Source: Azospirillum sp051124815 (GTDB taxonomy: Bacteria > Pseudomonadota > Alphaproteobacteria > Azospirillales > Azospirillaceae). Taken from it: 64,000 nucleotides of DNA. Positions 33,949-43,209 of this stretch are shown here, one piece after another (positions within the stretch are counted from its first letter, which is position 1; each line of letters opens with the position of its first letter). The position numbers were made by a program, and so were the translations under genes. The notes beneath the pieces were generated by a model, which saw only the letters and a list, made by a program, of their open reading frames with translations, ran no database searches and had not been told where the DNA came from. The stretch covers positions 496,001-560,000 of the forward strand of contig NZ_CP118486.1 of the NCBI RefSeq assembly GCF_051124815.1. Reading direction: 5' to 3'.

Positions 33949-35088
33949 TCAGGCCGAAGCGTTCGCCTTTCGCATCATGCGGATCTGTTCGAGTATCTCG
34001 TCGGTCGGACGCACCACATTGTTGCGGTCGTTGAAGTGAGGGATGACATAGCGGCCGACCAGTTCGATGGCCTTCATGATCTCGGCGTGTGAAACCGAAT
34101 CGATGTGGAACAGGATTTCTTCGGCGCCGGTTTCGATGAAGCGTTCCAGCTGGCGGATGACCGTATCCGGGCTGCCGCAGACCAGGCTGGCGGACTCGTT
34201 GAGGAGATAATCCCAATCGGTGGCCGCGCGCTGGAGCGCTTCCAGCCCTTCGCCCATGTAGGCGTAGTCGTCCGCGATCTTCGCGAGCCTCGGATAGGCA
34301 TCGGTCGAGATGCGGGCGTACTGCATCAGCGGCTCGGCGTAGATGTCCTTCGCCGCCTGATCGGTTTCGGCGATCCCGAGGAACACCGGCATGCCGAGAC
34401 GCGGACGGTCGAGAGGACCGTTCGGATCCCGGTGCCAGTTCGACCGATAGGCTTCGACCATCTTCGCCTGGGCGTCCCAGCCCTGGTAAAGCGTGTGGCT
34501 GAGGACGGCGAGCCCCTGGCGGGCCGCCCAGACGTGACTGCGCTCGCTGGTCGCCGCGATGCCCATCAGCGGATAGGGCTTCTGGAGCGGCTTCGGCACC
34601 AGCATGCGCGGCGGAACCTGATAATGCTTGCCCTCGAAGGTGAAGATGTCCTTGCTGAAGGCTTCGCGGATGAGCGCGATCCCCTCCTCCATCTGCTCGA
34701 GGGTTTCCGCAGGCTCCACGTTGAAGGCGCGCATCGCGATGGTGGTGTTGGCGCGGCCGCAATAAAGCTCCATGCGGCCGTTGGACAGGATGTCGGTGAC
34801 GGCGGCACGTTCCGCCGTGCGAAGAGCGTGGTTGATCTTCTTGGGCATCAGCGAAACCGCCGGCCTCAGCCGGATGCGGGACGTGACCGCCGCGAGGTAG
34901 CCATACACGACTTCGGGAGCCGAACTGGAGATTCCGCCCAAGGCGACATGCTGCTCGGACAGACTGACGATGTCGAAACCCATCTTCTCGGCAAACACCG
35001 CCTCTTCGACAAGTTCATGAAGCCGGCGTGAATAGCTTTGGCCAACCAGGGTTTCCTGCTCGGACCAGAAGCCGAACTTGACTGCCAT
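33949..35088 (-). CDS. LLM-class flavin-dependent monooxygenase
   Basis: The 379-residue protein belongs to the bacterial luciferase-like family: MAVKFGFWSEQE, then AVFAEKMGFDIVSLSEQHV, the TSRIRLRPAVSLMP strand and TERAAVTDILSNGRMELYCGRA. The His after SEQ and the final helix pattern are typical. Such enzymes use reduced FMN and oxygen to oxygenate, desulfonate or cleave C-N bonds. The reductase and the RibB genes nearby can provide the flavin. GAGGGA six bases before the ATG at 35088 fixes the start. A 203-base gap upstream may hold a second promoter. Confidence 0.86.
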   Translation of the reverse strand: MAVKFGFWSEQETLVGQSYSRRLHELVEEAVFAEKMGFDIVSLSEQHVALGGISSSAPEVVYGYLAAVTSRIRLRPAVSLMPKKINHALRTAERAAVTDILSNGRMELYCGRANTTIAMRAFNVEPAETLEQMEEGIALIREAFSKDIFTFEGKHYQVPPRMLVPKPLQKPYPLMGIAATSERSHVWAARQGLAVLSHTLYQGWDAQAKMVEAYRSNWHRDPNGPLDRPRLGMPVFLGIAETDQAAKDIYAEPLMQYARISTDAYPRLAKIADDYAYMGEGLEALQRAATDWDYLLNESASLVCGSPDTVIRQLERFIETGAEEILFHIDSVSHAEIMKAIELVGRYVIPHFNDRNNVVRPTDEILEQIRMMRKANASA

Positions 35089-35291
35089 TTGGATTCCCTC
35101 TCGGATTTGTTTGGATTGCCTCTTCAATGACAGGAAGCTTGTCATGAAGCAGGCGGCAGAACCTGCCGAAGATCTGTGTCGCAGTCAGAGTGGTCGGAAC
35201 ATTATTTTGTGCAGGAACGATTGGCAGGCTTGTCGGACGGCAGGGGCGAAGCGTCGTCGATCGCCAGCGCCCCTTCACGCCCGGCGCGGCA

Positions 35292-36062
35292 TCAAACCGG
35301 ATCGTCCTGGAACAATCTCTCGACGAGAAGTGAGGCGATGCGCTCGATGCAGTGCCTGCCGATGGCCGCCGAGGAACCGTTGGGGTCGCCGAGAATGCCG
35401 TTGGCGCTGACGGCCGAAAGCCCGTCGCGCCACATCAGCTCCAGGTCGCCTTGCGAAAGAAGCCCCAATCTTCCGGCCTCATAGCGCTCGGCACGCACCC
35501 GCTCGGGATGGAGGTCGAGCATCAGCGAGGTTTCGGCGATATCGGCGTGGCCGCCGACCTTGATCGGCTCGCCACCCGCCTCATTGACGGCATCGCGCCA
35601 CCGCTCCAGCCACGCCTTCGCATCGGTGAAGGCGGAGATGCGGCAGGAGGCGGGCACGGCCGAGCGCAATCGCGGCAGCATCCTGGCCAATGGTGGAGAA
35701 TTGCCGACATGGGCGGAGAAGATGAGAATGCGTTCGAACCCGTGCCTCGCCAGGCTGGTGCAGTAATCCCGGCAGATCATTTCGAATGTGCTGTCCTGCA
35801 GGGAGATCGTGCCGGGAAATGCCAGATGGTGGGACGAACAGCCGACCCTGATGGTCGGTGCCACCAGGGCATCTCCCAAGCCCTGCGCCACCAGGATGCC
35901 GAGATGGTCCGCATGGTCGGCATCGACGCTGAGGGTCAGGTGCGGTCCGTGCTGCTCCACCGCCCCGCAGGGGATGACGATGGTCCGGGCGCCGCCGGCA
36001 ATGGCGAGAGCGACCTCGGACGAGGTCATGAACTCAAGCCGGAGATGATCTCCGTCAGCCAT
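35292..36062 (-). CDS. creatininase-family amidohydrolase
   Basis: The 256-residue product has the family metal motif: IPCGAVEQHGPHLTLSVDADHADHL provides the Glu, His and Asp ligands, and GGHADIAETSLML gives the second His and Glu. These enzymes open cyclic amides or hydrolyse formamides. The usual NGHGGN segment is altered here to SAHVGN, so the substrate pocket may differ. The ATG at 36062 lies inside the upstream crotonase gene (8-base overlap), with GAGGCGG as ribosome-binding site. In this operon it probably hydrolyses an amide or lactam intermediate. Confidence 0.82.
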   Translation of the reverse strand: MADGDHLRLEFMTSSEVALAIAGGARTIVIPCGAVEQHGPHLTLSVDADHADHLGILVAQGLGDALVAPTIRVGCSSHHLAFPGTISLQDSTFEMICRDYCTSLARHGFERILIFSAHVGNSPPLARMLPRLRSAVPASCRISAFTDAKAWLERWRDAVNEAGGEPIKVGGHADIAETSLMLDLHPERVRAERYEAGRLGLLSQGDLELMWRDGLSAVSANGILGDPNGSSAAIGRHCIERIASLLVERLFQDDPV

Positions 36063-36819
36063 GCTGCCGCCTCGCCTTGCGTTGAAGGAACTGTTCACGC
36101 GCCGCGGCCGTCTCTTCGCGGTTCAGGTAATCCCGCATGTCGCTGAGCGTACGCGCTTCAAGCTCCTGATCGGTCATCCACGGCGCCTCGTTGAAGGTGC
36201 GTTTGATTGCCGAGAACAAATGCATGTCCTTGAGGCGAAGCGTCTCGGCAACGGCACGGGCCCGGTCCTGCAAATCGTGGAAACCGACGATCTCGTCGAC
36301 GAGGCCCATCGTCTGCGCCTCCTGCGCCGAAACAAGCTCGCCGGAATAGAGGAGACGCTCGGCAGCGCGACGCCCGATGCGGTTCATCGCCTGCCGCATG
36401 CCCTTGGCGGCGGGGAGCAGTCCATGATTGATTTCGGGAAAGCCGAACCGGGCGCTGTCGCTCGCCACGACGTAGTCGGCGAACAGAGCCAGCTCCAGCG
36501 CCCCGCCCACCGCATAGCCGTTGACTGCGCACAGCAGAGGGCACCGGTAGCCTTCGAGCGTGAGCAGCAGACGGTGGAAGGCCCGCATTCGCGGGATCGC
36601 GGCATCCGCCTTGACGGTGATTTCGCGAATGTCGCCGCCGGCACTGAAGAAGCGCTCGCCGGCGCCGGTCAGGATCACGGCCGGCGCGTCGGCCTCTTCG
36701 CCGAACCGGGCGAGATCGTCCGTCAGTGCCTGGATCAGATCGAGGGAAAGCGCGTTGGCGGGCGGCCTGTCCATGGTCAGCCGGACCAGCGTCGTGGATA
36801 AACGATCCATCCTCAGCAT
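36055..36819 (-). CDS. enoyl-CoA hydratase (second of two in the cluster)
   Basis: The 254-residue crotonase keeps both catalytic glutamates: GYAVGGALELAL and FGFPEINHGLLP. It is thus likely to be a true hydratase, unlike the other crotonase of the cluster. The oxyanion loop is RFFSAGGDI. AAAGGAGG before the ATG is a near-perfect ribosome-binding site. It lies 11 bases after the CoA ligase gene and overlaps the creatininase gene, so the three are one transcription unit. Confidence 0.85.
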   Translation of the reverse strand: MLRMDRLSTTLVRLTMDRPPANALSLDLIQALTDDLARFGEEADAPAVILTGAGERFFSAGGDIREITVKADAAIPRMRAFHRLLLTLEGYRCPLLCAVNGYAVGGALELALFADYVVASDSARFGFPEINHGLLPAAKGMRQAMNRIGRRAAERLLYSGELVSAQEAQTMGLVDEIVGFHDLQDRARAVAETLRLKDMHLFSAIKRTFNEAPWMTDQELEARTLSDMRDYLNREETAAAREQFLQRKARRQHG

Positions 36820-36830
36820 GTTGCCTCCTT

Positions 36831-38519
36831 TCAGGTCGCGCAGGGCTCCGTGGCGGCCGATCCGTCGGCTTGGCCGTCGGCCTGGGCGATGGCGAACCGG
36901 GCGCGCAGGGTCTTCTTGTCGATCTTCCCGACGCTCGTCCTCGGCAGCTCGCTGACGGCTATGAAGTGGTCGAGTTTCGCGTATCGCGTGATCGCACCGT
37001 CATTGATCGCCGCCTCGATCGGCCGGTTCAGCGTTCCCAGCGTCACGGTCGCACCGGGGGCGGCGACGATCACGGCCAGCGGCCGCTCGCCCCAATGGTC
37101 ATCAGGCACGGCGACGACGGCCGCTTCGGCGACACCGTCGGCATTCGCGACGATGCCCTCCAACTGGATCGAATCGATCCATTCCCCACCGCTCTTGATG
37201 AGGTCCTTGAGGCGGTCGCAGATCGTCACGTTGCCGTTCGCATCGATGGTCGCGATGTCCTGCGTGTGGAGCCATCCGCCCCGCCAAAGGGCCTTCGACC
37301 CCTCCCCGTCGCCCACATAGCAGAGCGTGAGCCAGGGTGCCCGCACCACCAGTTCCCCGCGCGACCGTCCATCCCTGGGAAGCGGGGTCATGGCCTCGTC
37401 GACGATCCGCGTCTCGACCAGCGGGATCGGCACCCCCGCCCTGGTCAGCAGATGGCCCTCGTCCGCGGCTCCCGCCCCCGATCCGGGGGCGCGGCGCGTC
37501 ACTGTGAGGATCGGCGCCGTTTCGGACATCCCGTAGGCGCCGACGATCTCCATGCCGCGGCGCCGCCCTTCCTCGAACAGGGCCGGGGTGAGGTTCGAAC
37601 CGCCGACCACCATCATCCAGCCGGAGAGGTCCGTTCCGGTACGATCTGCCGCGGAAATCACCATCTGCAGAATGGTTGGCACGCCATGCGAATAAGTGAC
37701 GCCATGCTCGGTCCGCAATCTGCAGATCATGTCGGCATCATAGCGCCCCGGATAGACCTGCTTCAGGCCCAGCATCGTCGCGATATAGGGCATGCCCCAG
37801 GCGTGGACGTGAAACATCGGCGTGAGCGGCATGTACACGTCGTCGACACCGAATCCCCGATGGCGCGTGTCGCCGGAATGGCCGCACAGGGCCAGCGTGT
37901 GCAGAACCAACTGCCGGTGGCTGAAGCAGACTCCCTTGGGATTGCCCGTCGTCCCGGTCGTGAAGAAGGTCGTCGCGATTGCGTTCTCGTCGAAATCCCT
38001 GAAATCGAATTCGGGATCGGCAGCTGCGATCAGTTCCTCATACTCCCCGGCCGCCCAAGCGGGTGCCGGCTCGCCGGTCCCGTCCATGATTGCGATGATC
38101 GCCTTCAGGCCGGGAGCGGCTTGCCGGATCTCGTCCAGAAAGGGGAAGAAGTCGCGGTGGATGATGATGACGCCGGGCTTCGTCCTGACGAGCGTGTAGA
38201 GGAGTTGGTCGATCGGCAAGCGGACGTTCACCGTCTGCAACACCGCGCCCATCATGGGAATGGCGAAATACGCTTCCAGATATCGATGACTGTCCCAGTC
38301 CATCACCGAGATCGTCATCCCCTCCTCGGCGCCCAGCGAGGACAGCAGCGACGCCAGTCTCCCGATGCGTTGCGCGAACTCCCGGTAGGTGAGGCGATGC
38401 TGGTCGCGGTACACGATCTCCTGATCGGCCGACGTGATGAGGGCGCGGTCAAGCAGGTGGCGGATGGTCAAGGGGTATCGATAAGCTTCGTCGGTTGCGT
38501 CAGCGAAGCGCAAGGGCAT
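36831..38519 (-). CDS. fatty-acid/medium-chain-type acyl-CoA ligase (AMP-forming)
   Basis: The 562-residue enzyme has the P-loop TFFTTGTTGNPKGV, AYGMSETAP, the GWLHTQDIATIDANGNVTICDRLKDLIKSGGEW segment and the catalytic C-terminal Lys in LPRTSVGKIDKKTLR. Within the tri-element, GWLHTQD has Gln in place of the usual Gly. It should activate a carboxylate as CoA thioester and differs from the 635-residue ligase in group. As the first gene of the minus-strand catabolic operon it may perform the entry step. The C-terminal 20 residues are a poorly conserved tail. Confidence 0.85.
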   Translation of the reverse strand: MPLRFADATDEAYRYPLTIRHLLDRALITSADQEIVYRDQHRLTYREFAQRIGRLASLLSSLGAEEGMTISVMDWDSHRYLEAYFAIPMMGAVLQTVNVRLPIDQLLYTLVRTKPGVIIIHRDFFPFLDEIRQAAPGLKAIIAIMDGTGEPAPAWAAGEYEELIAAADPEFDFRDFDENAIATTFFTTGTTGNPKGVCFSHRQLVLHTLALCGHSGDTRHRGFGVDDVYMPLTPMFHVHAWGMPYIATMLGLKQVYPGRYDADMICRLRTEHGVTYSHGVPTILQMVISAADRTGTDLSGWMMVVGGSNLTPALFEEGRRRGMEIVGAYGMSETAPILTVTRRAPGSGAGAADEGHLLTRAGVPIPLVETRIVDEAMTPLPRDGRSRGELVVRAPWLTLCYVGDGEGSKALWRGGWLHTQDIATIDANGNVTICDRLKDLIKSGGEWIDSIQLEGIVANADGVAEAAVVAVPDDHWGERPLAVIVAAPGATVTLGTLNRPIEAAINDGAITRYAKLDHFIAVSELPRTSVGKIDKKTLRARFAIAQADGQADGSAATEPCAT

Positions 38520-38783
38520 GTCTGCTCTCCATCATGATCCTGTCGATTTTGCAGACCGGCCCGGCCTCCGGTGCGGGGCGGATCAACCCGCCACCGGCCG
38601 GTGTCGCCGCCGTCGGTACGCGCCGTTCCACCTTCGGCATGCAAGGATCGCCTGCTGCCCGAGTTTAGCGCCTGCCCCTCGAGCGCTTCTTCCGAAGACT
38701 CCCCGTGAGCAGGCGCGTGAAAGGATATTCTGGCGCGACCCGGCTGTTTGACGGCGAGAGATGCCGCACTCTTCCGCGGCCGA

Positions 38784-39668
38784 TTACAGCGCGTCGGCGG
38801 CGGTTGCGGATGCGATCGCGACGGTCGCCGTCATGCCCGCCGCCAGTTCGATGCCCGGCGGGACCCGGTCGATGTGGATGCGCACCGGGATGCGCTGGGC
38901 AAGGCGGACCCAGCTGAAGGTCGGCTCGACGTTGGGCAGGCCGCGATGACCGGGCGTTCCGTTGCTGTCCTCGATGCCCCGGCCGATGCTCTCGACATGG
39001 CCGGAAAGCGGTTCATCGAAGCCCATCAGCATGATCTCTGCCGGACTGCCGACATTGATGCGCCGCAGCTTCGTTTCTTCGAAATAGCTGGTGATCCAGA
39101 AGCTGGTCGCATCGAGGACGGCGATCTTCGTCACGCCAGCCGCGGCATAGTCGCCGGGCCGCAGCCGCAGATTGGTGACATACCCGTCGATCGGTGACCG
39201 GATCGTCGCCCGTGCCAGATTGAGCCGGGCAAGGTCGAGCGCCGCCACCGCGCCGTCGTAGATTGCGGCGGCCTGTGCGGCGGCGCCGGAGGTTTGTTGC
39301 AGATCCTCCTGGGAAATGACCTCGCGGAGCTGGCTTCGCCGCCGCGCCGCCGCCTGTCGGACAAGCATGTCCTGGCGCTTGGCTTCGGCATCGGCCTGTG
39401 CGGACGCCACCGCGAGCGAAAACCGCCTGGCGTCGATCACATAGAGGATGTCGCCACGATGCACATACTGATTGTCGGCAACGGACACGCTGTCCACGGT
39501 CCCGGACACCTCCGGCGCGATCTGAACGACCTCCGCGCTCACCCGGGCATCCCGCGTCCACGGCGTCTGCTCGTGACGATTCCACACCTGCAGAGCCACG
39601 AACGCGGCAACCGTGCCGAAGCAAAGGGTCAGGGCATAGCGCCCGAGCAGGGACAGCACAGGTTTCAT
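38784..39668 (-). CDS. HlyD/AaeA-type membrane fusion protein
   Basis: The 294-residue protein has one N-terminal transmembrane helix (about 8-26), the barrel-sandwich halves (VVQIAPEVSGTVDSVSVADNQYVHRGDILYVID and ATIRSPIDGYVTNLRLRPGDYA) around a helical hairpin, and a C-terminal beta-barrel. It links an inner-membrane pump to the outer membrane. Its ATG overlaps the DUF1656 stop by 4 bases. With DUF1656 and FUSC proteins it forms an AaeAB-like efflux unit, known for aromatic acids. Confidence 0.87.
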   Translation of the reverse strand: MKPVLSLLGRYALTLCFGTVAAFVALQVWNRHEQTPWTRDARVSAEVVQIAPEVSGTVDSVSVADNQYVHRGDILYVIDARRFSLAVASAQADAEAKRQDMLVRQAAARRRSQLREVISQEDLQQTSGAAAQAAAIYDGAVAALDLARLNLARATIRSPIDGYVTNLRLRPGDYAAAGVTKIAVLDATSFWITSYFEETKLRRINVGSPAEIMLMGFDEPLSGHVESIGRGIEDSNGTPGHRGLPNVEPTFSWVRLAQRIPVRIHIDRVPPGIELAAGMTATVAIASATAADAL

Positions 39669-39880
39669 TGGAATGTTCCGCTGGATGGCAGAGCCTGCAG
39701 GAGCAGACCGTACAGGAGGGCGAAGGTGCAGAGTTCGACGAGCGGCCGGCTGCCGATCAGGTGGAAGAGCCCCGCTGCGGCGAAGAGACGAACCGCCGCG
39801 ATGGTGCCGACAAGCGCGATCAGGGCGAGCACCAGCAGACCGGGGATGAAGACGCCCCCGATGTCGAGGTCGGAGATCAT
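39665..39880 (-). CDS. DUF1656 small inner-membrane protein
   Basis: The 71-residue protein has two predicted membrane helices and starts ISDLDIGGVFIPG, typical of DUF1656 (AaeX-like) proteins. Its ATG overlaps the FUSC gene stop by 4 bases and its stop overlaps the fusion-protein start by 4 bases. Function is unknown but it is always part of such efflux operons. Confidence 0.88.
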   Translation of the reverse strand: MISDLDIGGVFIPGLLVLALIALVGTIAAVRLFAAAGLFHLIGSRPLVELCTFALLYGLLLQALPSSGTFQ

Positions 39881-42018
39881 CGGCCGTTCTCCCACTGCAC
39901 GGCACCATCGGGACCCAGTGCGAACCGAAGGTCGAGGAGCAGGTCGAGCAACTGTGCTCGGTCTGCAATAGAACTGTCGGCGATCAGCGCCGCCAGCGCT
40001 TCGATGCGCTGTTGCAGAGCGGCGGCATCGGAAGGCCCCGCCCGATGACCGGCGCCGAAGCGTGCGGCGATTGCCGAAAGAAGCTCGAACCCGCCATCGC
40101 TGATCCGGCCGCCGATCCGGCCGCCGTCATCTCCGTCGGCCTGCCGGATCGCCTGATAAAATCGGCCGGCGGCATGACCGACGCGAAGATGGTGCAAGGT
40201 GTCGTCAAGCACATCCGGGTGGGATTTTCCAGACAGCCGGAGCCTTGGAAGCAGCAGTGCCGTGCGGTCGATCATGAGACTTGTCCAGTGCGCTTCGTCG
40301 GGCCCGCCGCCCAGGGCCCGCTGCCTGACATCCTGCCGGTTCGATCTAAGCAGCCGGCCGATCGCCGCATCGACCGGTATGGTCTGGAACAGGCTCATGC
40401 TCGCCACCGCGAAACCCGTTGCCGCGAAGAGCGCGATGACGCTGTTGAGCGTCCCGGCGAAGTCACCGACATATGTGGCGCCCAGTCCCGAGAGGATCGG
40501 GATGGTGAGGGTGATGCCGAGCGCCATGAACGTCGTCGGGGGCCGCGCCTGCAGGGAGCCGGCAATCAGGAAGGCCGGTGCGAGCACCGCGACTAGACCG
40601 GCGAAGTCCGTCACACGGGGAAGGATGACGAAGCTGTGGATCAGGCTGATCGCCACCCCGGCGACCGAGCCGGTCATGTACTTGACGACATTCGGTGCCG
40701 GCGTGTCGACATTGCCGAACAGGGAGCAGCATACGCCCAGGATCGAGACCGCCAATCCGCCCTCCGGCCAGGCCGACCAGATCCAGAACGCGCAGCCGAT
40801 GACGATGCCGGCGACCGCGCCCAGCGCGCTCCGGGCCGCCATCCAGGGGTCGCGGTGATAGACATAGCCCGTCGCGTGCCCGGATCGGAGGTGCGAAGCG
40901 GTATCCGACGGCTGAGCGGTTATGATCGTCCGCTCCAGCCGGTCGCAGTCATGAAGCAGGCAGATCATCTCGGCGAGGTGGCCGACGAGGTTGGCCGCGA
41001 GCCTGTCGCCCGCCGTCACGGCATCCGCGGCGATGCGTGTCCGCACCGCCTGGGCGCGGTCGATCAGCCGGATCGCTACGACGTCCCGCCCGGCCGCATC
41101 GGCGGCAGCGAACCAATGCTCCACTTCACCCAGCAGCGCGGTCAGTTCGTCAGGCGGGGTGTGGCTTCCGGAGCGAAGGGCACGGACGCGGTCATCGACC
41201 TCCGTCGCGAGCGGAAGCAGTCGCGCAAGCCGGTCATGGATCAGTTGCAATGTCTCGCGGCTCGGCGTCACCGGTGCCGGGTCGTATGGCAGGTGACCGG
41301 CCAACCCTTGCAGGGCGAGGAGGTCCCCTGCCAGCCGGTCGCGGTCGCGGCGGGTCACCTGCCCGGAGGTTCCGCGAAGTGCGTCGCCCGCCAGCCTGCG
41401 GGCATCCCGCAACGTCGCCGACAGCTTGGCGGTGAACTGGCCGGTCATGCGTTTCGGCAGGATGAAGCGATGAACCAGGATGGCGCAGAGGATCCCGATG
41501 GAGATCTCCTGCACCCGCACCGACGCCGTGTCGAAGACGGCAGCGGGATCGAACACGCTGGGGAAGCCGATCAGGCTGGCGGTGTAGCCGGACAGCACGA
41601 AGGCATAGGCCCGCGCGGTGCGGTCGAGCAGCGAGAGGTAGAGGCACAGGCCGATCCAGCAGGCGAGAACGACGCTGCAGACGATCGGGACGTTCACGAA
41701 ACAGGGGACGATCGCAACGGTCGCCGCGGCGCCGACGACCGTGCCTGCGAAGCGATAGACGCCGCGGCTGAGCGACGCGCCGGCCGAGCTTTGCGAAACG
41801 ATGTAGACGGTGAGAATGGCCCAATAGGGTTTCGGCAATCCCGCGCGCAACGCGATGTAGTAAGCCAGCATCGCCGCGGCGAAGCTCTTCACCGAGAAGA
41901 GCAGCGCATCCGCATCCGCCCGCAGCACAGGGCTTCGCGACTGAAGTGCCCACGCGCGCCCGATTGCTGCGAACCCGGTGGCCGTGAAAAGCCGGTTTGA
42001 AGGAGGTTCGGTTCTCAT
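39877..42018 (-). CDS. FUSC family (AaeB-like) efflux protein
   Basis: The 713-residue protein has two blocks of membrane helices (about 35-180 and 385-530) separated by a cytoplasmic helical region. The first has the FUSC pattern FAAAMLAYYIALRAGLPKPYWAILTVYIVSQ with a following GTVVGA; the second repeats RSALGAVAGIVIGCAFWI. It should export aromatic acids or related toxic carboxylates in the company of the fusion protein. It is the first gene of the efflux operon. A minus-strand TTGACA at 42070-42065 upstream may be part of its promoter. In this setting it may relieve toxicity of catabolic intermediates. Confidence 0.87.
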   Translation of the reverse strand: MRTEPPSNRLFTATGFAAIGRAWALQSRSPVLRADADALLFSVKSFAAAMLAYYIALRAGLPKPYWAILTVYIVSQSSAGASLSRGVYRFAGTVVGAAATVAIVPCFVNVPIVCSVVLACWIGLCLYLSLLDRTARAYAFVLSGYTASLIGFPSVFDPAAVFDTASVRVQEISIGILCAILVHRFILPKRMTGQFTAKLSATLRDARRLAGDALRGTSGQVTRRDRDRLAGDLLALQGLAGHLPYDPAPVTPSRETLQLIHDRLARLLPLATEVDDRVRALRSGSHTPPDELTALLGEVEHWFAAADAAGRDVVAIRLIDRAQAVRTRIAADAVTAGDRLAANLVGHLAEMICLLHDCDRLERTIITAQPSDTASHLRSGHATGYVYHRDPWMAARSALGAVAGIVIGCAFWIWSAWPEGGLAVSILGVCCSLFGNVDTPAPNVVKYMTGSVAGVAISLIHSFVILPRVTDFAGLVAVLAPAFLIAGSLQARPPTTFMALGITLTIPILSGLGATYVGDFAGTLNSVIALFAATGFAVASMSLFQTIPVDAAIGRLLRSNRQDVRQRALGGGPDEAHWTSLMIDRTALLLPRLRLSGKSHPDVLDDTLHHLRVGHAAGRFYQAIRQADGDDGGRIGGRISDGGFELLSAIAARFGAGHRAGPSDAAALQQRIEALAALIADSSIADRAQLLDLLLDLRFALGPDGAVQWENGR

Positions 42019-42084
42019 GCCTGAGAGTATCGGCGCATTGCGGAGACGGATAAATTAGGTATCCTGTCAAAAAATCACTCAATC

Positions 42085-42948
42085 ATGCCAATTTCCATGC
42101 CCGCACCACGGTCAGCCGTTTCCGTCTTCGACCCCGATCTTGACGATCGGCCCGCGGTCGCACGCCTTCTCGACTTCGCGGAATACGGGGCGGAAGTGCC
42201 GGTGCATGTGCATCGGAGGGGACAACTGATTCTGGCGCTGCATGGGGCCGTCACCTGCACCGCGGGCGATGACATCTGGATCGTGCCGCCCGACTGCGGC
42301 GTCTGGATTCCGGGCGGTATGCCGCACAGCGCCAGGGCGACCGCGAATGCCCGGCTCAGCTACCTGTTCGTGGAGCCGGGAGCGGCAAGCCTGCCCGATT
42401 TCTGTTGTACCCTGTCGATTTCCCCGCTGGTGCGGGAACTGGTCAACCGGCTGAGCGGCGAAGCTTCCGACCTTATTCCGGACAGCCATGCCGCCCGGCT
42501 CGCACGGGTGACGTTGGACGAGTTGGCCGCGATGCCGCGTGAACATTTCAACCTGCCCATCTCCAGTGATCCGAAGATCCGGACGATTGCCGACGCCCTG
42601 ACCATCGAACCGTCCGACCGGAGCACGTTGGCGGACTGGGCGAAGCGCGTCGCGATGAGCGAGAGATCACTGGCCCGTCTGATGGTCCGGGAGACGGGCC
42701 TGACCTTCGGACGCTGGCGACAGCAGTTGCACCTCGTCGTTGCGCTTCGTGAATTGGCCAACGGGGCGGGAGTGCAGACCGTCGCGGACACGCTGGGTTA
42801 TGAGTCGGTCAACGCCTTCATCACGATGTTCAAGAAGGCTCTGGGAAGCACGCCGGCACAGTATTTCGCGCAACGCAGTGCGAAGCCGTCACTGTCCAGA
42901 ATAAAGACAGGGGCGATAGGTGTTGGGGCCGGAACTCATAATCGATAA
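42085..42948 (+). CDS. AraC family regulator with cupin-type sensor domain
   Basis: The 287-residue protein has a cupin-like N-terminal domain (PVHVHRRGQLILALHGAVT, VWIPGGMPHSA) and two C-terminal helix-turn-helices (RVAMSERSLARLMVRETGLTFGRWRQQLHLVVALREL and VADTLGYESVNAFITMFKKALG). It shares architecture and many motifs, including FGRWRQQLH, with the regulator at 24889. It is divergent from the FUSC gene (66 bases apart) and should control it. The ATG at 42085 has no clear ribosome-binding site; another ATG follows four codons later. Confidence 0.83.
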   Translation: MPISMPAPRSAVSVFDPDLDDRPAVARLLDFAEYGAEVPVHVHRRGQLILALHGAVTCTAGDDIWIVPPDCGVWIPGGMPHSARATANARLSYLFVEPGAASLPDFCCTLSISPLVRELVNRLSGEASDLIPDSHAARLARVTLDELAAMPREHFNLPISSDPKIRTIADALTIEPSDRSTLADWAKRVAMSERSLARLMVRETGLTFGRWRQQLHLVVALRELANGAGVQTVADTLGYESVNAFITMFKKALGSTPAQYFAQRSAKPSLSRIKTGAIGVGAGTHNR

Positions 42949-43209
42949 CTGACGAGAGCAGTGATCTGGACGGTCGCGAAGAGGTCGACTGCGGCATGAT
43001 TGGTGCGCTTCAAGTCGATGTCCGCGGCATCGAGATCGAGCTAGAGGGAGCGACCGGCCTTCGGGAACAGATGGGTTCGGTAAAGGCTGGTTGCAGGGGC
43101 GCGAAACCACCGAGAATTGAGGTTGCCGCCGGTGGAGGTTTAACGCCGTCAGTTGAGCGGTGCATCGCGGATAAGTTTGGCAACACGACGGCTGAGTTGA
43201 CCCCGATGT
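42949..43209. other. intergenic stretch with a possible gene remnant
   Basis: No complete gene is visible. On the minus strand a stretch of about 32 codons (around 43055-42945) beginning LDAADIDLKRTNHAAV reads like the tail of a protein but has an in-frame stop just upstream. It may be the remnant of a mobile or displaced gene at the edge of the defence island. The origin is not identified. Confidence 0.3.
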
